From the NCBI GenBank assembly GCA_934647235.1, contig CAKUFG010000001.1, forward strand, positions 62,001 through 126,000: 64,000 nucleotides of DNA, read 5' to 3'. Source of the stretch: an uncultured Clostridia bacterium. GTDB taxonomy: Bacteria > Bacillota > Clostridia > Christensenellales > Aristaeellaceae. The notes under the pieces were generated by a model, which made no database searches, was not told where the DNA came from, and saw nothing but the letters and a program-made list of their open reading frames with translations. Position 1 is the stretch's first letter. Each line of letters starts with the position of its first letter. Position numbers and translations under genes: made by a program. Shown here one piece after another: positions 42,778-50,401 of the stretch.

Positions 42778-43577
42778 TATACTGAAAGCGCCACATCCAG
42801 CACCATCATCAGCGCAAATCCCGCCAGCGTAAACAGCGCGATTCTGCCCGGCTTGCCGCTGCGATGGCTCTCGGGAATCAGCTCCTCCACCACCACATAG
42901 ATCATCGCGCCCCCGGCAAAGGCCAGCATATAGGGCAGCGCCGCGCGCACGCGCAGCACCAGCAGCGCGCCGATCACCCCGGCGATAGGCTCTACCGCGC
43001 CGCTGAGCATGCCCGCCATAAAGGCGCGCCGCTTGCCTGCGCCGTCGCGCAACAAAGGCAGACTGATGGCCGCGCCCTCGGGAAAATTCTGAATGCCGAT
43101 GCCCAGCGCCAGCATGCACGCCGCCGTCAGCGTCGCGCCGTCCAGGCCGTACAGAAGCGAGCCGAACGCCACGCCGACAGCAAGCCCCTCGGGAATGTTG
43201 TGCAGCGTAATGGAGGCAATCAGCAGCGTCGTGCGCTTTTTCGTATGGTAGGGCGTATCGCCGCGCCGCTCCAGGCGCAGCAACAGCCGGTCGGCCGCGT
43301 ACAGCCCCAGCGCGCCCAGGCTCAGGCCAATCAGCGCGGGCAGCCAGGGCACATGGCCCATTTTTCGCGCCATCTCGATGGCGGGCGACAGCAGCGACCA
43401 GAACGCCGCAGCCAGCATCACCCCGGCGGACGCGCCCAGCAGCCCATCCAATACATCATGCCTGATGTTCTTGCAGCAAAACACCATTGCCGCGCCTGCG
43501 GCCGTTATCCCCCATGTAAAAAGGGTGGCAAGCAGCGCCTGCAAAGGATGCGGCAGCTGCGAAATGGCTTGCATCAT
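42777..43577 (-). CDS. ZIP-family metal transporter
   Basis: 266 aa, about eight membrane segments. The ZIP metal-site motifs are ITLHNIPEGLAVGVAFGS in TM4 and GIQNFPEGAAISLPL in TM5. The family moves Zn(II) or other divalent metals toward the cytoplasm; this branch resembles GufA/ZupT-like bacterial ZIPs. The start is the ATG pair at 43577/43574 behind GAAGGAG, not the longer frame. It is divergent from the flavin reductase gene and may share regulation through the common 178-bp spacer, though no Zur-type box was recognised. Confidence 0.92.
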   Translation of the reverse strand: MMQAISQLPHPLQALLATLFTWGITAAGAAMVFCCKNIRHDVLDGLLGASAGVMLAAAFWSLLSPAIEMARKMGHVPWLPALIGLSLGALGLYAADRLLLRLERRGDTPYHTKKRTTLLIASITLHNIPEGLAVGVAFGSLLYGLDGATLTAACMLALGIGIQNFPEGAAISLPLLRDGAGKRRAFMAGMLSGAVEPIAGVIGALLVLRVRAALPYMLAFAGGAMIYVVVEELIPESHRSGKPGRIALFTLAGFALMMVLDVALSV

Positions 43578-43655
43578 AACCAAAACTCCTTCATTACGGA
43601 TTTGAGCCATCCTATGATGTAATCATTCGCCGGGTGAAGAAATTTTTAACAGCTA

Positions 43656-43684
43656 TTGACATCGCACAAAAGAGACGGTATACT
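43656..43684 (+). promoter_or_regulatory. near-consensus promoter for the flavinylated reductase
   Basis: Perfect -35 TTGACA (43656-43661), exactly 17 bp, -10 TATACT (43679-43684). Such a strong promoter suggests control by a repressor; a palindrome follows just downstream. Confidence 0.85.
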
Positions 43685-43699
43685 GAAATCGATAAACAT

Positions 43700-43735
43700 A
43701 ATGCATTATGTAATCGTTATGTAACGTAGTGCATT
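43700..43735 (+). promoter_or_regulatory. operator-like inverted repeat in the reductase leader
   Basis: AATGCATTATGTAA (43700-43713) and TAACGTAGTGCATT (43722-43735) are inverted copies with 11 of 14 positions matching, centred on an 8-bp spacer. The position, about +10 to +45 from the expected start site, suits a TetR-type repressor; the candidate is the regulator at 45728-46339. Confidence 0.5.
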
Positions 43736-43755
43736 TACAAAAGGAGGATGTTCTC

Positions 43756-45666
43756 TTGAAGAAGCTTGTATCCATGCTGCTGTGCCTCTGCCTGGTGCTG
43801 AGCCTGACCGCCTTCGCCGCAGCCGAGGTCTTTACCGCTGGCACTTACGAAGGCAAGGGCGCGGGCCGCAACGGCGATATCGTCGTTTCCGTCACCTTCT
43901 CCAGCAGCGCGATTGAATCCATCGAAGTGGTTTCTCACACCGAAACCCCCGGCATCGGCGACGCCCCCATCGCGCGCATCCCGGCGGAAATTGTGAAGTA
44001 TCAGTCCCTGGCTGTTGACGCCATCACCGGTGCGACCCTGACGAGCGACGGCATCGTGGCCGCTGTGGCCGATGCGATTGTCAAGGCCGGCGGCGATGCG
44101 GAAGCCCTCAAGGCCGTTGCGATCGAGCAGGAAGTTTCCACCGAGCAGGTTGACAAGACCGCCGATGTAATCATCCTGGGCGGCGGCGGCGCTGGCATGG
44201 CCGCTGCGGTGGCCGCTGCCGAAAAGGGCGCAAGCGTCATCGTGGTGGAAAAGACGGCTGCCCTGGGCGGCAACACCGTGCGCAGCGGCGGCTACATGAA
44301 CGCCGCCACCATCACCGCGCAGAACGCCAATATGACCGAAGGCCAGATGGAAACGGTCATATCCCTGGTCACCGAGGAGCCCAAGAATGAAATCCAGGCC
44401 AAGTGGCAGCAGACCGTCCTGAAGGAAGTGGAAGCGTACAAGGCTTCCGGCGCGACCTATCTGTTCGATAGCCCCACCTTCCATGCCCTGCAGACCTATA
44501 AGGGCGGCGACTACGCAGCCACGCCCGAGCTGGTTGAAAGCATGTGCCTCAACGCCCCCAAGGCCTTTGATTGGCTGAAGGAAATGGGCTTTGACTGGCG
44601 CGATTACTCCGTGGCCGTCATCGGCTCCCTGTGGCCGCGCGCCCAGATGAGCCAGACCTACAAGAGCGGTATCGGCTTCATCGAAGTGTTCACCAACCAG
44701 ATCGCCAAGGAAAACCTGAACGTTGAAATCCTCTACGAAGTGCAGGCGACCGACCTGACCGTGACCGACGGCAAGGTCACCGGCGCAGTCGGCAAGGGCG
44801 CCGACGGCACCACCTACAACTTCACCGCCAACAAGGGCGTGATCCTCGCCACCGGCGGCTTCAGCGCCAACGTTGAAATGCGCCAGAAGTACAACACCAT
44901 CTGGGAAGACCTGGGCGAAAACATCCCCACCACCAACAGCCCCGCCATCACCGGCGACGGCATCGTCATGGCCGAGGCCGTAGGCGCGCAGCTGGTTGGC
45001 ATGGATAAGATCCAGCTGTTGGCGATCGCCGATCCTGAGACCGGCGCGCTGGACGCCCACGTTGGCGATGCGACGAGCATCTGCGTCAACAAGGAAGGCA
45101 AGCGCTATGTAAACGAGACCGAGCGCCGCGACGTGCTGGCTGCCGCCGCCCTGAAACAGACCGACGGCATCTTCTACATCATCTCCTCCACCCAGAACAA
45201 CGACCTGGACGAGAACGGCTACAACTCCTACGGCCTGCACATCGACGATCTGGTGGCGGCGGGCGAAGTTTACCGCGCCGATACTCTCGAGGAGCTGGCC
45301 CAGCAGCTGGGCATGGAGCCCGCCGTGCTGGTGGAATCCGTCAAGAAGTTCAACGAGGCCGTTACCAGCGGCTATGATCCCGAATTTGGCCGCACCGTGT
45401 TCAACACCCATGCGCTCATCGAGGACTTCGGCCCCTACTATGCCTGCCCCCGCAGCCCCGCCGTGCACCACACCATGGGCGGCGTGCGCGTGGACGTTGA
45501 CACCCACGTGCTGCGCGAGGACGGCTCCCTGATCGACGGCCTGTACGCTGCCGGCGAAGTAACCGGCGGCTTCCATGGCACTAACCGTCTGGGCGGCAAC
45601 GCCATCGCTGATTGCCTGGCCAACGGCCGCATCGCCGGTCTGACCGTTGTGGAAGACAACAAATAA
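43756..45666 (+). CDS. secreted flavinylated FAD reductase (FMN-binding + fumarate-reductase-like)
   Basis: 636 aa. The start is TTG at 43756, 8 bp after AAGGAGG. A signal peptide covers residues 1-22 (VLSLTAFAAA). Residues 25-110 are an FMN-binding domain with the ApbE flavinylation motif DAITGATLTS (residues 88-97; Thr94 is the likely FMN attachment site). The FAD domain starts VIILGGGGAGMAAAVAAAEK and contains NTVRSGGYMNAA, VILATGGFSAN, YVNETERRD and the terminal HHTMGGVRV plus FHGTNRLGGNAIADCL. This is the plan of fumarate, urocanate and related extracellular reductases in anaerobes. The electron acceptor is not predictable. It is monocistronic with a strong promoter; no ApbE or electron-transfer partner is in the window. 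Confidence 0.9.
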   Translation: MKKLVSMLLCLCLVLSLTAFAAAEVFTAGTYEGKGAGRNGDIVVSVTFSSSAIESIEVVSHTETPGIGDAPIARIPAEIVKYQSLAVDAITGATLTSDGIVAAVADAIVKAGGDAEALKAVAIEQEVSTEQVDKTADVIILGGGGAGMAAAVAAAEKGASVIVVEKTAALGGNTVRSGGYMNAATITAQNANMTEGQMETVISLVTEEPKNEIQAKWQQTVLKEVEAYKASGATYLFDSPTFHALQTYKGGDYAATPELVESMCLNAPKAFDWLKEMGFDWRDYSVAVIGSLWPRAQMSQTYKSGIGFIEVFTNQIAKENLNVEILYEVQATDLTVTDGKVTGAVGKGADGTTYNFTANKGVILATGGFSANVEMRQKYNTIWEDLGENIPTTNSPAITGDGIVMAEAVGAQLVGMDKIQLLAIADPETGALDAHVGDATSICVNKEGKRYVNETERRDVLAAAALKQTDGIFYIISSTQNNDLDENGYNSYGLHIDDLVAAGEVYRADTLEELAQQLGMEPAVLVESVKKFNEAVTSGYDPEFGRTVFNTHALIEDFGPYYACPRSPAVHHTMGGVRVDVDTHVLREDGSLIDGLYAAGEVTGGFHGTNRLGGNAIADCLANGRIAGLTVVEDNK

Positions 45667-45681
45667 GCAACAATAAAAGAA

Positions 45682-45720
45682 CGCGGCCTGTGGGAAATCC
45701 CCGCAGGCCGCGCTTTTTGT
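45682..45720. terminator. terminator between the reductase and tetR genes
   Basis: CGCGGCCTG-TGGGG and CCCCG-CAGGCCGCG form a long GC stem, then TTTTTG on the plus strand. It serves the convergent pair. Confidence 0.88.
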
Positions 45721-45727
45721 ATTTGAT

Positions 45728-46339
45728 TTATATGCGATAGGTGCTTATAAACCGCTCTACCATGCGCCGGATACGGCTGGTCAGATCAAAGCCGCCGTTG
45801 CTGAGGCACCAGTCAAAGATGATGCCCTTCGTCAGCGAGCAGATATCCTCGTTGAGCGACACGCAATCGGTATCGGCCGGAATCTGCCCGGCCTCCCTGG
45901 CCGCCATCAGGCTGTCATACCGCGCGCGGTAGTTGGAGGAAACGTACATATCCTCCGGGCTAAGGCCGATGGTATTGAGCGACTTGTTTTTAGTGGAATA
46001 ATAGTTGGAAACAAATTCCACGCCGTTGGATTCGTTATGCGCGGCATAGAGCACGCACAGCTCCGTCAGCCGCGCCAGCGGATCTTCGGGCAGGCAAACA
46101 TTGCGGTTTTCAATAAATGCTTCGTAGCCCTTATTCAGAAACAGGCAGAGAATATCATCCTTGCTGTGAAAATGATGATAAAACGCGCCGGTGGTCACGC
46201 CGGCCAGCTTGCAGATGTTCTGCACCGTCAGATAGTCATAGCCATAATCGTGCATCAGGGTACACGCCGCGTCATAAAGTGCCTTTTGCGTCCGCTCCGA
46301 GCGAACCTTCTGCGGCGGGCGGAGAATTGTATCATCCAT
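45728..46339 (-). CDS. TetR/AcrR-family transcriptional regulator
   Basis: 203 aa. The N-terminal helix-turn-helix domain is at about residues 14-65: TQKALYDAACTLMHDYGYDY, LTVQNICKLAGVTTGAFYHH, FHSKDDIL. The C-terminal ligand-binding domain is divergent. Members are usually repressors released by a small ligand. It is convergent with the secreted reductase gene, whose leader holds a palindrome that could be its operator; control of that gene is an inference. Start ATG with CAGGAG; a promoter is visible at 46434-46462. Confidence 0.9.
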   Translation of the reverse strand: MDDTILRPPQKVRSERTQKALYDAACTLMHDYGYDYLTVQNICKLAGVTTGAFYHHFHSKDDILCLFLNKGYEAFIENRNVCLPEDPLARLTELCVLYAAHNESNGVEFVSNYYSTKNKSLNTIGLSPEDMYVSSNYRARYDSLMAAREAGQIPADTDCVSLNEDICSLTKGIIFDWCLSNGGFDLTSRIRRMVERFISTYRI

Positions 46340-46433
46340 GTTGTCTAACTCCTGAAATTTTTCTGAAACCTGCCCAATTGATGCGTTTCACCGGCGTTTT
46401 CCCCCGAAAATACCGCCGTAATGAACATTTTAT

Positions 46434-46462
46434 AGTATATCACGCTTTTGCATCCCAGGCAA
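46434..46462 (-). promoter_or_regulatory. promoter for the tetR-family gene
   Basis: On the minus strand: -35 TTGCCT (46462-46457), 17-bp spacer, -10 TATACT (46439-46434). It leaves a leader of nearly 100 nt. Confidence 0.6.
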
Positions 46463-46472
46463 GGGAAAAGGC

Positions 46473-46512
46473 TGTTTCTTTCTTGCTGCAAGTGTTTCTT
46501 TCTTGCTGCAAG
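46473..46512. repeat. exact 20-bp tandem duplication
   Basis: TGTTTCTTTCTTGCTGCAAG occurs at 46473-46492 and 46493-46512 without a gap. It resembles the left arm of the 27-bp palindromic repeats at 28821 and 36538. It sits directly upstream of the ybaB promoter. Confidence 0.85.
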
Positions 46513-46514
46513 CA

Positions 46515-46543
46515 TTGCAAGCAGCCGCGAAATATGGTATAGT
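46515..46543 (+). promoter_or_regulatory. promoter for ybaB-recR-tdk-rmuC
   Basis: -35 TTGCAA (46515-46520), 17-bp spacer, -10 TATAGT (46538-46543). It is followed by a 60-nt leader and GGAGGG before the ybaB ATG. Confidence 0.7.
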
Positions 46544-46606
46544 ATGCAGGTAAAATCATCGCGCGTCCGCCCCGGCGGCGCGGAAAGCATATGGAGGGTA
46601 AATACT

Positions 46607-46945
46607 ATGGCACGCAATCAATTTGGCGGCTTCGGCGGCCCGAACATGCAGCAGCTGATGCGTCAGGCGCAGAAAATGCAGCAGCAGATGGAGCAGGCTC
46701 AGGCCGATCTGGAAACCAAGGAATACGAAGCCTCTGCGGGCGGCGGCGCCGTCACCTGCAAGGTAAACGGCAAGCGCGAAATCATCTCCCTGACCATCAA
46801 GCCCGAGGCCGTTGACCCCGAGGATGTGGAAATGCTGCAGGATATGGTGATGGCCGCCGTCAACGAGGCGCTGCGCCAGGGTGAAGAAAACCGCGAAAAG
46901 ACCATGTCCGCGCTGGCTCCTGCCGGCATGGGCGGCATGTTCTGA
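46607..46945 (+). CDS. ybaB: YbaB/EbfC nucleoid-associated protein
   Basis: 112 aa DNA-binding protein, dimeric. The N-terminal MARNQFGGFGGPNMQQLMRQ is followed by a Gln/Met-rich helix (AQKMQQQMEQAQADLETKEY), then GGGAVTCKVNGKREIISLTI and KPEAVDPEDVEMLQDMVMAA, typical of the family. GGAGGG precedes the ATG. The stop overlaps the recR start (TGATG). ybaB-recR linkage is near-universal and suggests a shared role in DNA maintenance. In Bacillota this gene is often preceded by dnaX, which is missing here. Confidence 0.94.
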   Translation: MARNQFGGFGGPNMQQLMRQAQKMQQQMEQAQADLETKEYEASAGGGAVTCKVNGKREIISLTIKPEAVDPEDVEMLQDMVMAAVNEALRQGEENREKTMSALAPAGMGGMF

Positions 46946-47544
46946 TGAGCGGCACGGTAGAGCCCATCGCGCGGATGGCCGCGCAGTTGGCGCGCCTGCC
47001 CGGCATCGGGCAAAAAAGCGCCCAGCGCCTGGCCTATCATATCGCCGGCATGCCCGAGCAGGATGTGCACGACCTGGCCGCCGCCATCTGGCAGGGGCGC
47101 AAGGCCGTGCGCTTCTGCGCTGTCTGCGGCAATTACACGCAAAACGAAATCTGCGATATTTGCGCAGACGAGGCCCGGCAAAACGGGCAGATCTGCGTGG
47201 TGCGCGATCCGCGCGACGTAGCCGCCATGGAACGCATGCGCGACTATCACGGCCGCTATCATGTGCTGCACGGCGCGCTGTCCCCCATGAACGGCGTCGG
47301 CCCCGAGGATATTCATATCCGCGAGCTGCTTGCCCGCCTGTCCACCGAAAAGGTGGACGAGGTGATTTTGGCAACCAATCCTGACATCGAGGGTGAAGCC
47401 ACGGCGGCCTATATCGCCCGGCTGATCAAGCCCATGGGCGTGCGGGTTACGCGCATCGCGCACGGCGTGCCGGTGGGCAGCGATCTGGAATACGCGGACG
47501 AGATCACCCTGTCCAAGGCCATGGAAGGCAGGCGGGAACTATAA
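46945..47544 (+). CDS. recR: recombination protein RecR
   Basis: 199 aa. RecR works with RecF and RecO to load RecA at gaps. The helix-hairpin-helix is near the N-terminus (ARLPGIGQKSAQRLAYHI), the zinc finger is CAVCGNYTQNEICDIC, and the Toprim domain contains ICVVRDPRDVAAMERM and EVILATNPDIEGEATA. The C-terminus has TRIAHGVPVGSDLEYAD, the conserved Walker B-like end. Length matches the family (about 198 aa). It is coupled by overlap to ybaB and to tdk. Confidence 0.97.
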   Translation: MSGTVEPIARMAAQLARLPGIGQKSAQRLAYHIAGMPEQDVHDLAAAIWQGRKAVRFCAVCGNYTQNEICDICADEARQNGQICVVRDPRDVAAMERMRDYHGRYHVLHGALSPMNGVGPEDIHIRELLARLSTEKVDEVILATNPDIEGEATAAYIARLIKPMGVRVTRIAHGVPVGSDLEYADEITLSKAMEGRREL

Positions 47545-48134
47545 TGCTGCACTTTTATTACGGCGTAATGGGCTCCAGCAAAACAGCCATGCTGCTGATG
47601 CAGCGCTACAACTGCCTGCAGCAGGGCTTCAAGGTGGCGCTGGTCAAGCCCGCCATCGATACGCGCATCGACGCAAACACCGTTTATTCCCGCGTAGGCC
47701 TGCAGGCGCAGGCGGATATCGTGCTGGAGGCCGGGCACAGCGTGCGGGAGCAGCTTTCCTGGCTGGCCGTGCGGCACGCGCACAACGATTTTCCCTATGT
47801 GTTTGTGGATGAGGCGCAGTTTCTCACCGAAGCGCAGGTACAGGAAATCGCCGATATGTCGGGTGAGCACGAGTTTTACTGCTACGGGCTGAAAACGGAC
47901 TTTATGGGCAGCTTTTTTCCCGGCTCCGCCGCGCTGATGCGCCTGGCCGAGGATATCAGCGAGGTGCCCGGCGGCCTGTGCTGGTGCGGCTGCAAGGCCA
48001 CTATGAATGCCCGCGTAGACGGCGCGGGCCAGGTGATCAAGGTGGGCGAGCAGGTGCTTATTGACAATCAGCAGTCCATCCGTTATATCGGCCTGTGCTA
48101 CAAGCACTGGAAAATGGGGAAAGCACATGCTTGA
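47544..48134 (+). CDS. tdk: thymidine kinase (type II)
   Basis: 196 aa. It phosphorylates thymidine with ATP in pyrimidine salvage. P-loop YGVMGSSKTAMLLMQRY (residues 5-21), Walker B FVDEAQFLTEAQVQEI with the catalytic Glu, and KTDFMGSFFPGSAALM. A zinc site is CWCGCKATMNARV; in many homologs four Cys are used, and the second pair is less clear here. It overlaps recR by one base and rmuC by eight. Confidence 0.94.
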   Translation: MLHFYYGVMGSSKTAMLLMQRYNCLQQGFKVALVKPAIDTRIDANTVYSRVGLQAQADIVLEAGHSVREQLSWLAVRHAHNDFPYVFVDEAQFLTEAQVQEIADMSGEHEFYCYGLKTDFMGSFFPGSAALMRLAEDISEVPGGLCWCGCKATMNARVDGAGQVIKVGEQVLIDNQQSIRYIGLCYKHWKMGKAHA

Positions 48135-49524
48135 ACAACTCAACGCTTATACGGGAGCTTTGCTCCTTTTCTGCGGCGCGCTGCTGGTATTGGGCTGCGC
48201 GCTGCTTTGCATGCTGCTGGTTCGTCAGCGCCGCCAGCAGGAGCGCATGCGCGACCAGACCGAGCGCAACGTGGATCGCATTACCGACTGCATAGCCCAG
48301 GGCAGGCAGCAGCTAAGCGATCAGACCGCCAACGCCTTCGCCACGCTGGAGGATCGTCTGCGCGGCGAAATGGCACGCCAGCAGGCAGCCTCCGCCGCCG
48401 CCATGGCCGAAAACGGCCGCGACCGCGATCAGCGCCTGGATCAGCTGGGCGCACGGCTGGACGCCTTCGGCCAGGCGCAGGATACGCGGCTGCACCGCAT
48501 GTCCGTCACGCTGGATGAAAAGCTGTCGGCCAATGATCAGCGCACCGAAAAGCTGCGCGAATCGCTGGCGCAAAGCATGGAAAAAATGCAAAAGGACAAC
48601 GCCGAAAAGCTGGAAAGCATGCGCCGGACCGTGGATGAAAAGCTGCATGAAACGCTCAATAAACGCCTGGGCGAGAGCTTTTCACTGGTCAATGAGCGCC
48701 TGGAGCAGGTGTACAAGGGCCTGGGCGAAATGCAAAGCCTGGCCACGGGCGTGGGCGATCTCAAGCGCGTGCTCAGCAATGTAAAAACGCGCGGCATCTG
48801 GGGCGAGGTGCAGCTCGGCACGCTGCTGTCGCAGATGCTGGCCCCCGGCCAGTACGCTGAAAACGTGGCCGTCGTGCCGGGCTCTGCGGAGCGCGTGGAG
48901 TTCGCCGTCATCCTGCCCGGCAAGGACGATATCCACAAGATTTATCTGCCCATCGATTCCAAGTTTCCCATGGAGGACTACGACCGCCTGCTGACCGCCG
49001 TAGACGGCGGAGACCCAACGCAGGTGAACGCCGCCAGCAACGAGCTGTGCAGCGCCATCCGCACCGAGGCCAAGCGCATCGCCAAAAAGTATATCGTTCC
49101 GCCCTATACCACCGATTTTGCGGTGATGTTTCTGGCCACCGAGGGTTTGTACGCCGAGGCGCTGCGCAGCCGCGGCCTGATGGAGGAATTGCAGCAGAAT
49201 CAGCGCGTGCTCATCGCCGGGCCGTCCACGCTGTCCGCGCTGCTCAGCAGCCTGCAATTGGGCTTCCGCACGCTGGCCATCGAGCAGCGCTCCGCCGAGG
49301 TGTGGCAGCTGCTGGGCGCGGTCAAGACCGAGTTTGGGCGTTTCAGCGATCTGTTGGATCAAACGCAGCAGCGGCTGCGCCAGGCAGGCGAAACCATCGA
49401 AAAGGCCTCCGTGCGCACACGCGCCATCAACCGCCGCCTGCGCGATGTGGAAGCGCTCAGCGACGCGCAGTCGGTAAAGCTGCTGCCGCTGGACGACGCG
49501 CAGGATGAAGAATCCGCCAGCTGA
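48127..49524 (+). CDS. rmuC: RmuC-family DNA recombination protein
   Basis: 465 aa. RmuC limits illegitimate recombination in E. coli; its exact activity is unproven. An N-terminal membrane segment (about residues 9-32, LLLFCGALLVLGCALLCMLL) is followed by a long coiled coil (about 35-195, with LDEKLSANDQRTEKLRESLA). The conserved RmuC nuclease-like domain (about 210-420) includes NVKTRGIWGEVQLGTLLSQM, LPIDSKFPMEDYDRLL, IVPPYTTDFAVMFLATEGLY and LIAGPSTLSALLSSLQLGFR. The ATG is inside the end of tdk with GGGGAAAG before it. Confidence 0.93.
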   Translation: MLEQLNAYTGALLLFCGALLVLGCALLCMLLVRQRRQQERMRDQTERNVDRITDCIAQGRQQLSDQTANAFATLEDRLRGEMARQQAASAAAMAENGRDRDQRLDQLGARLDAFGQAQDTRLHRMSVTLDEKLSANDQRTEKLRESLAQSMEKMQKDNAEKLESMRRTVDEKLHETLNKRLGESFSLVNERLEQVYKGLGEMQSLATGVGDLKRVLSNVKTRGIWGEVQLGTLLSQMLAPGQYAENVAVVPGSAERVEFAVILPGKDDIHKIYLPIDSKFPMEDYDRLLTAVDGGDPTQVNAASNELCSAIRTEAKRIAKKYIVPPYTTDFAVMFLATEGLYAEALRSRGLMEELQQNQRVLIAGPSTLSALLSSLQLGFRTLAIEQRSAEVWQLLGAVKTEFGRFSDLLDQTQQRLRQAGETIEKASVRTRAINRRLRDVEALSDAQSVKLLPLDDAQDEESAS

Positions 49525-49592
49525 TCGCGGCAATTTTGCAGTCATATTAAACCGTCCTTTTGCCATAATAACGCTGAAGGGAGTTGTTATGG

Positions 49593-49880
49593 ATGATGGA
49601 TCAGGTGTGCAATGAAATCAAAAAGGTGCTGCTGGCCGGCGTTGGCCTGGCGGATAAGGGCATTCAAAAGGTTGGACAGGGCGTAAACAGCCTGTCCCAG
49701 CACGGCGAGGAAGTGTGGCAAAAGCTGACCGCCAAGCAGAAGTGCGCATCCTGCCCGCAGGATGAAATCGACGAATTGCTGTCCAGCCTTTCCCCCGAGC
49801 AGCTGGACGCGCTGCGCAGCGCGCTCAACGCCCAGCCGCCCGAAGCGCCTGAGCAGCCGCAAAATGATGAAAACCCATAA
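49593..49880 (+). CDS. small helical protein with a CxxC, unknown function
   Basis: 95 aa. The start is the ATG at 49593, 9 bp after GAAGGGAG; an upstream TTG in frame overlaps that site. The N-terminal half is a long amphipathic helix (EIKKVLLAGVGLADKGIQKV), resembling phasin-like or coiled-coil small proteins of clostridia. The centre has KCASCPQDEIDELLSSLSPE, and the tail is Pro/Gln-rich. No membrane segment. It is followed by a hairpin. I do not recognise the family with confidence. Confidence 0.65.
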   Translation: MMDQVCNEIKKVLLAGVGLADKGIQKVGQGVNSLSQHGEEVWQKLTAKQKCASCPQDEIDELLSSLSPEQLDALRSALNAQPPEAPEQPQNDENP

Positions 49881-49884
49881 AGCA

Positions 49885-49920
49885 AAATCGCGCCTGTCAT
49901 CATGACAGACGCGATTTGTT
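49885..49920 (+). terminator. hairpin after the small protein gene
   Basis: AAATCGCG-CC-TGTCA and TGACA-GA-CGCGATTT form a long stem, followed by a weak T-rich tail. It is a probable terminator for the ybaB run. Confidence 0.6.
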
Positions 49921-49957
49921 GCTTATCAAAAAAGCATAGCTAACTTAGCCGAGAAGT

Positions 49958-49986
49958 AAAGAAGGGGCGCAGCTCCTTCTTTTTAA
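49958..49986 (+). terminator. second terminator-like hairpin
   Basis: AAAGAAGG (49958-49965) pairs with CCTTCTTT (49975-49982), then a T run. No gene ends directly before it, so it may be a backup terminator or part of a repeat. Confidence 0.55.
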
Positions 49987-50040
49987 TTCCGCAGCGGCGG
50001 CGTGTACGGCGCGAGGAGCAGCCGTCAGGCTGCTTCCTAT

Positions 50041-50131
50041 GTCATTTTCTGCCCGTGAGCCTTTGGCTCACAAGAAAATGACGTGCCCGATAAAAGTCTG
50101 CTTTAGCTGACTTTTATCGGCTTTTGTTTTT
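50041..50131. repeat. two strong inverted repeats before the small membrane gene
   Basis: First: GTCATTTTCT ... GTGAGCC-TTT-GGCTCAC ... AAAATGAC (50041-50082), a nested stem. Second: CCGATAAAAGTC (50087-50098) with GACTTTTATCGG (50109-50120), then a T-rich run. They resemble tandem hairpin elements. The second is also a plus-strand terminator candidate. Confidence 0.65.
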
Positions 50132-50375
50132 ATTCAGCCTTTTCCGTATTCTGCGGCGCAGGGCTCGTTGTTTTGACCGGCAGGCCAACCACATAAATCA
50201 GCCCAACCACCGTCCAGAAAAAGCCCGTCCAGAAATAACCCTTATAGCCCTTCCTGACCGCCAGCTTGTGGGCCAGCGTGCCCAGCAGCACGCCCGCCAG
50301 AATGAACGGCAGCAGTGCCAGCAGCGCCGTCAGGGCAGAATCGCCCGCATTGAACGTATAGGTAAAGTTCAACAT
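50130..50375 (-). CDS. small two-pass membrane protein
   Basis: 81 aa. Two hydrophobic segments: about residues 14-35 (ALTALLALLPFILAGVLLGT) and 46-66 (GYFWTGFFWTVVGLIYVVGL), joined by a basic loop (HKLAVRKGYKG). The hydrophilic tail is short. GGAGGGG precedes the ATG. It lies 26 bp after pepT on the same strand, so it may be co-transcribed with it. No known function; it resembles short uncharacterised clostridial membrane proteins. Confidence 0.7.
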   Translation of the reverse strand: MLNFTYTFNAGDSALTALLALLPFILAGVLLGTLAHKLAVRKGYKGYFWTGFFWTVVGLIYVVGLPVKTTSPAPQNTEKAE

Positions 50376-50401
50376 ATTCCCCTCCTTTTGTATAAGCCGG
50401 A

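Noticed and set aside
43735..45576. 613-codon open frame on the minus strand
   Set aside because: Antisense shadow of the flavinylated reductase; no recognisable domain.
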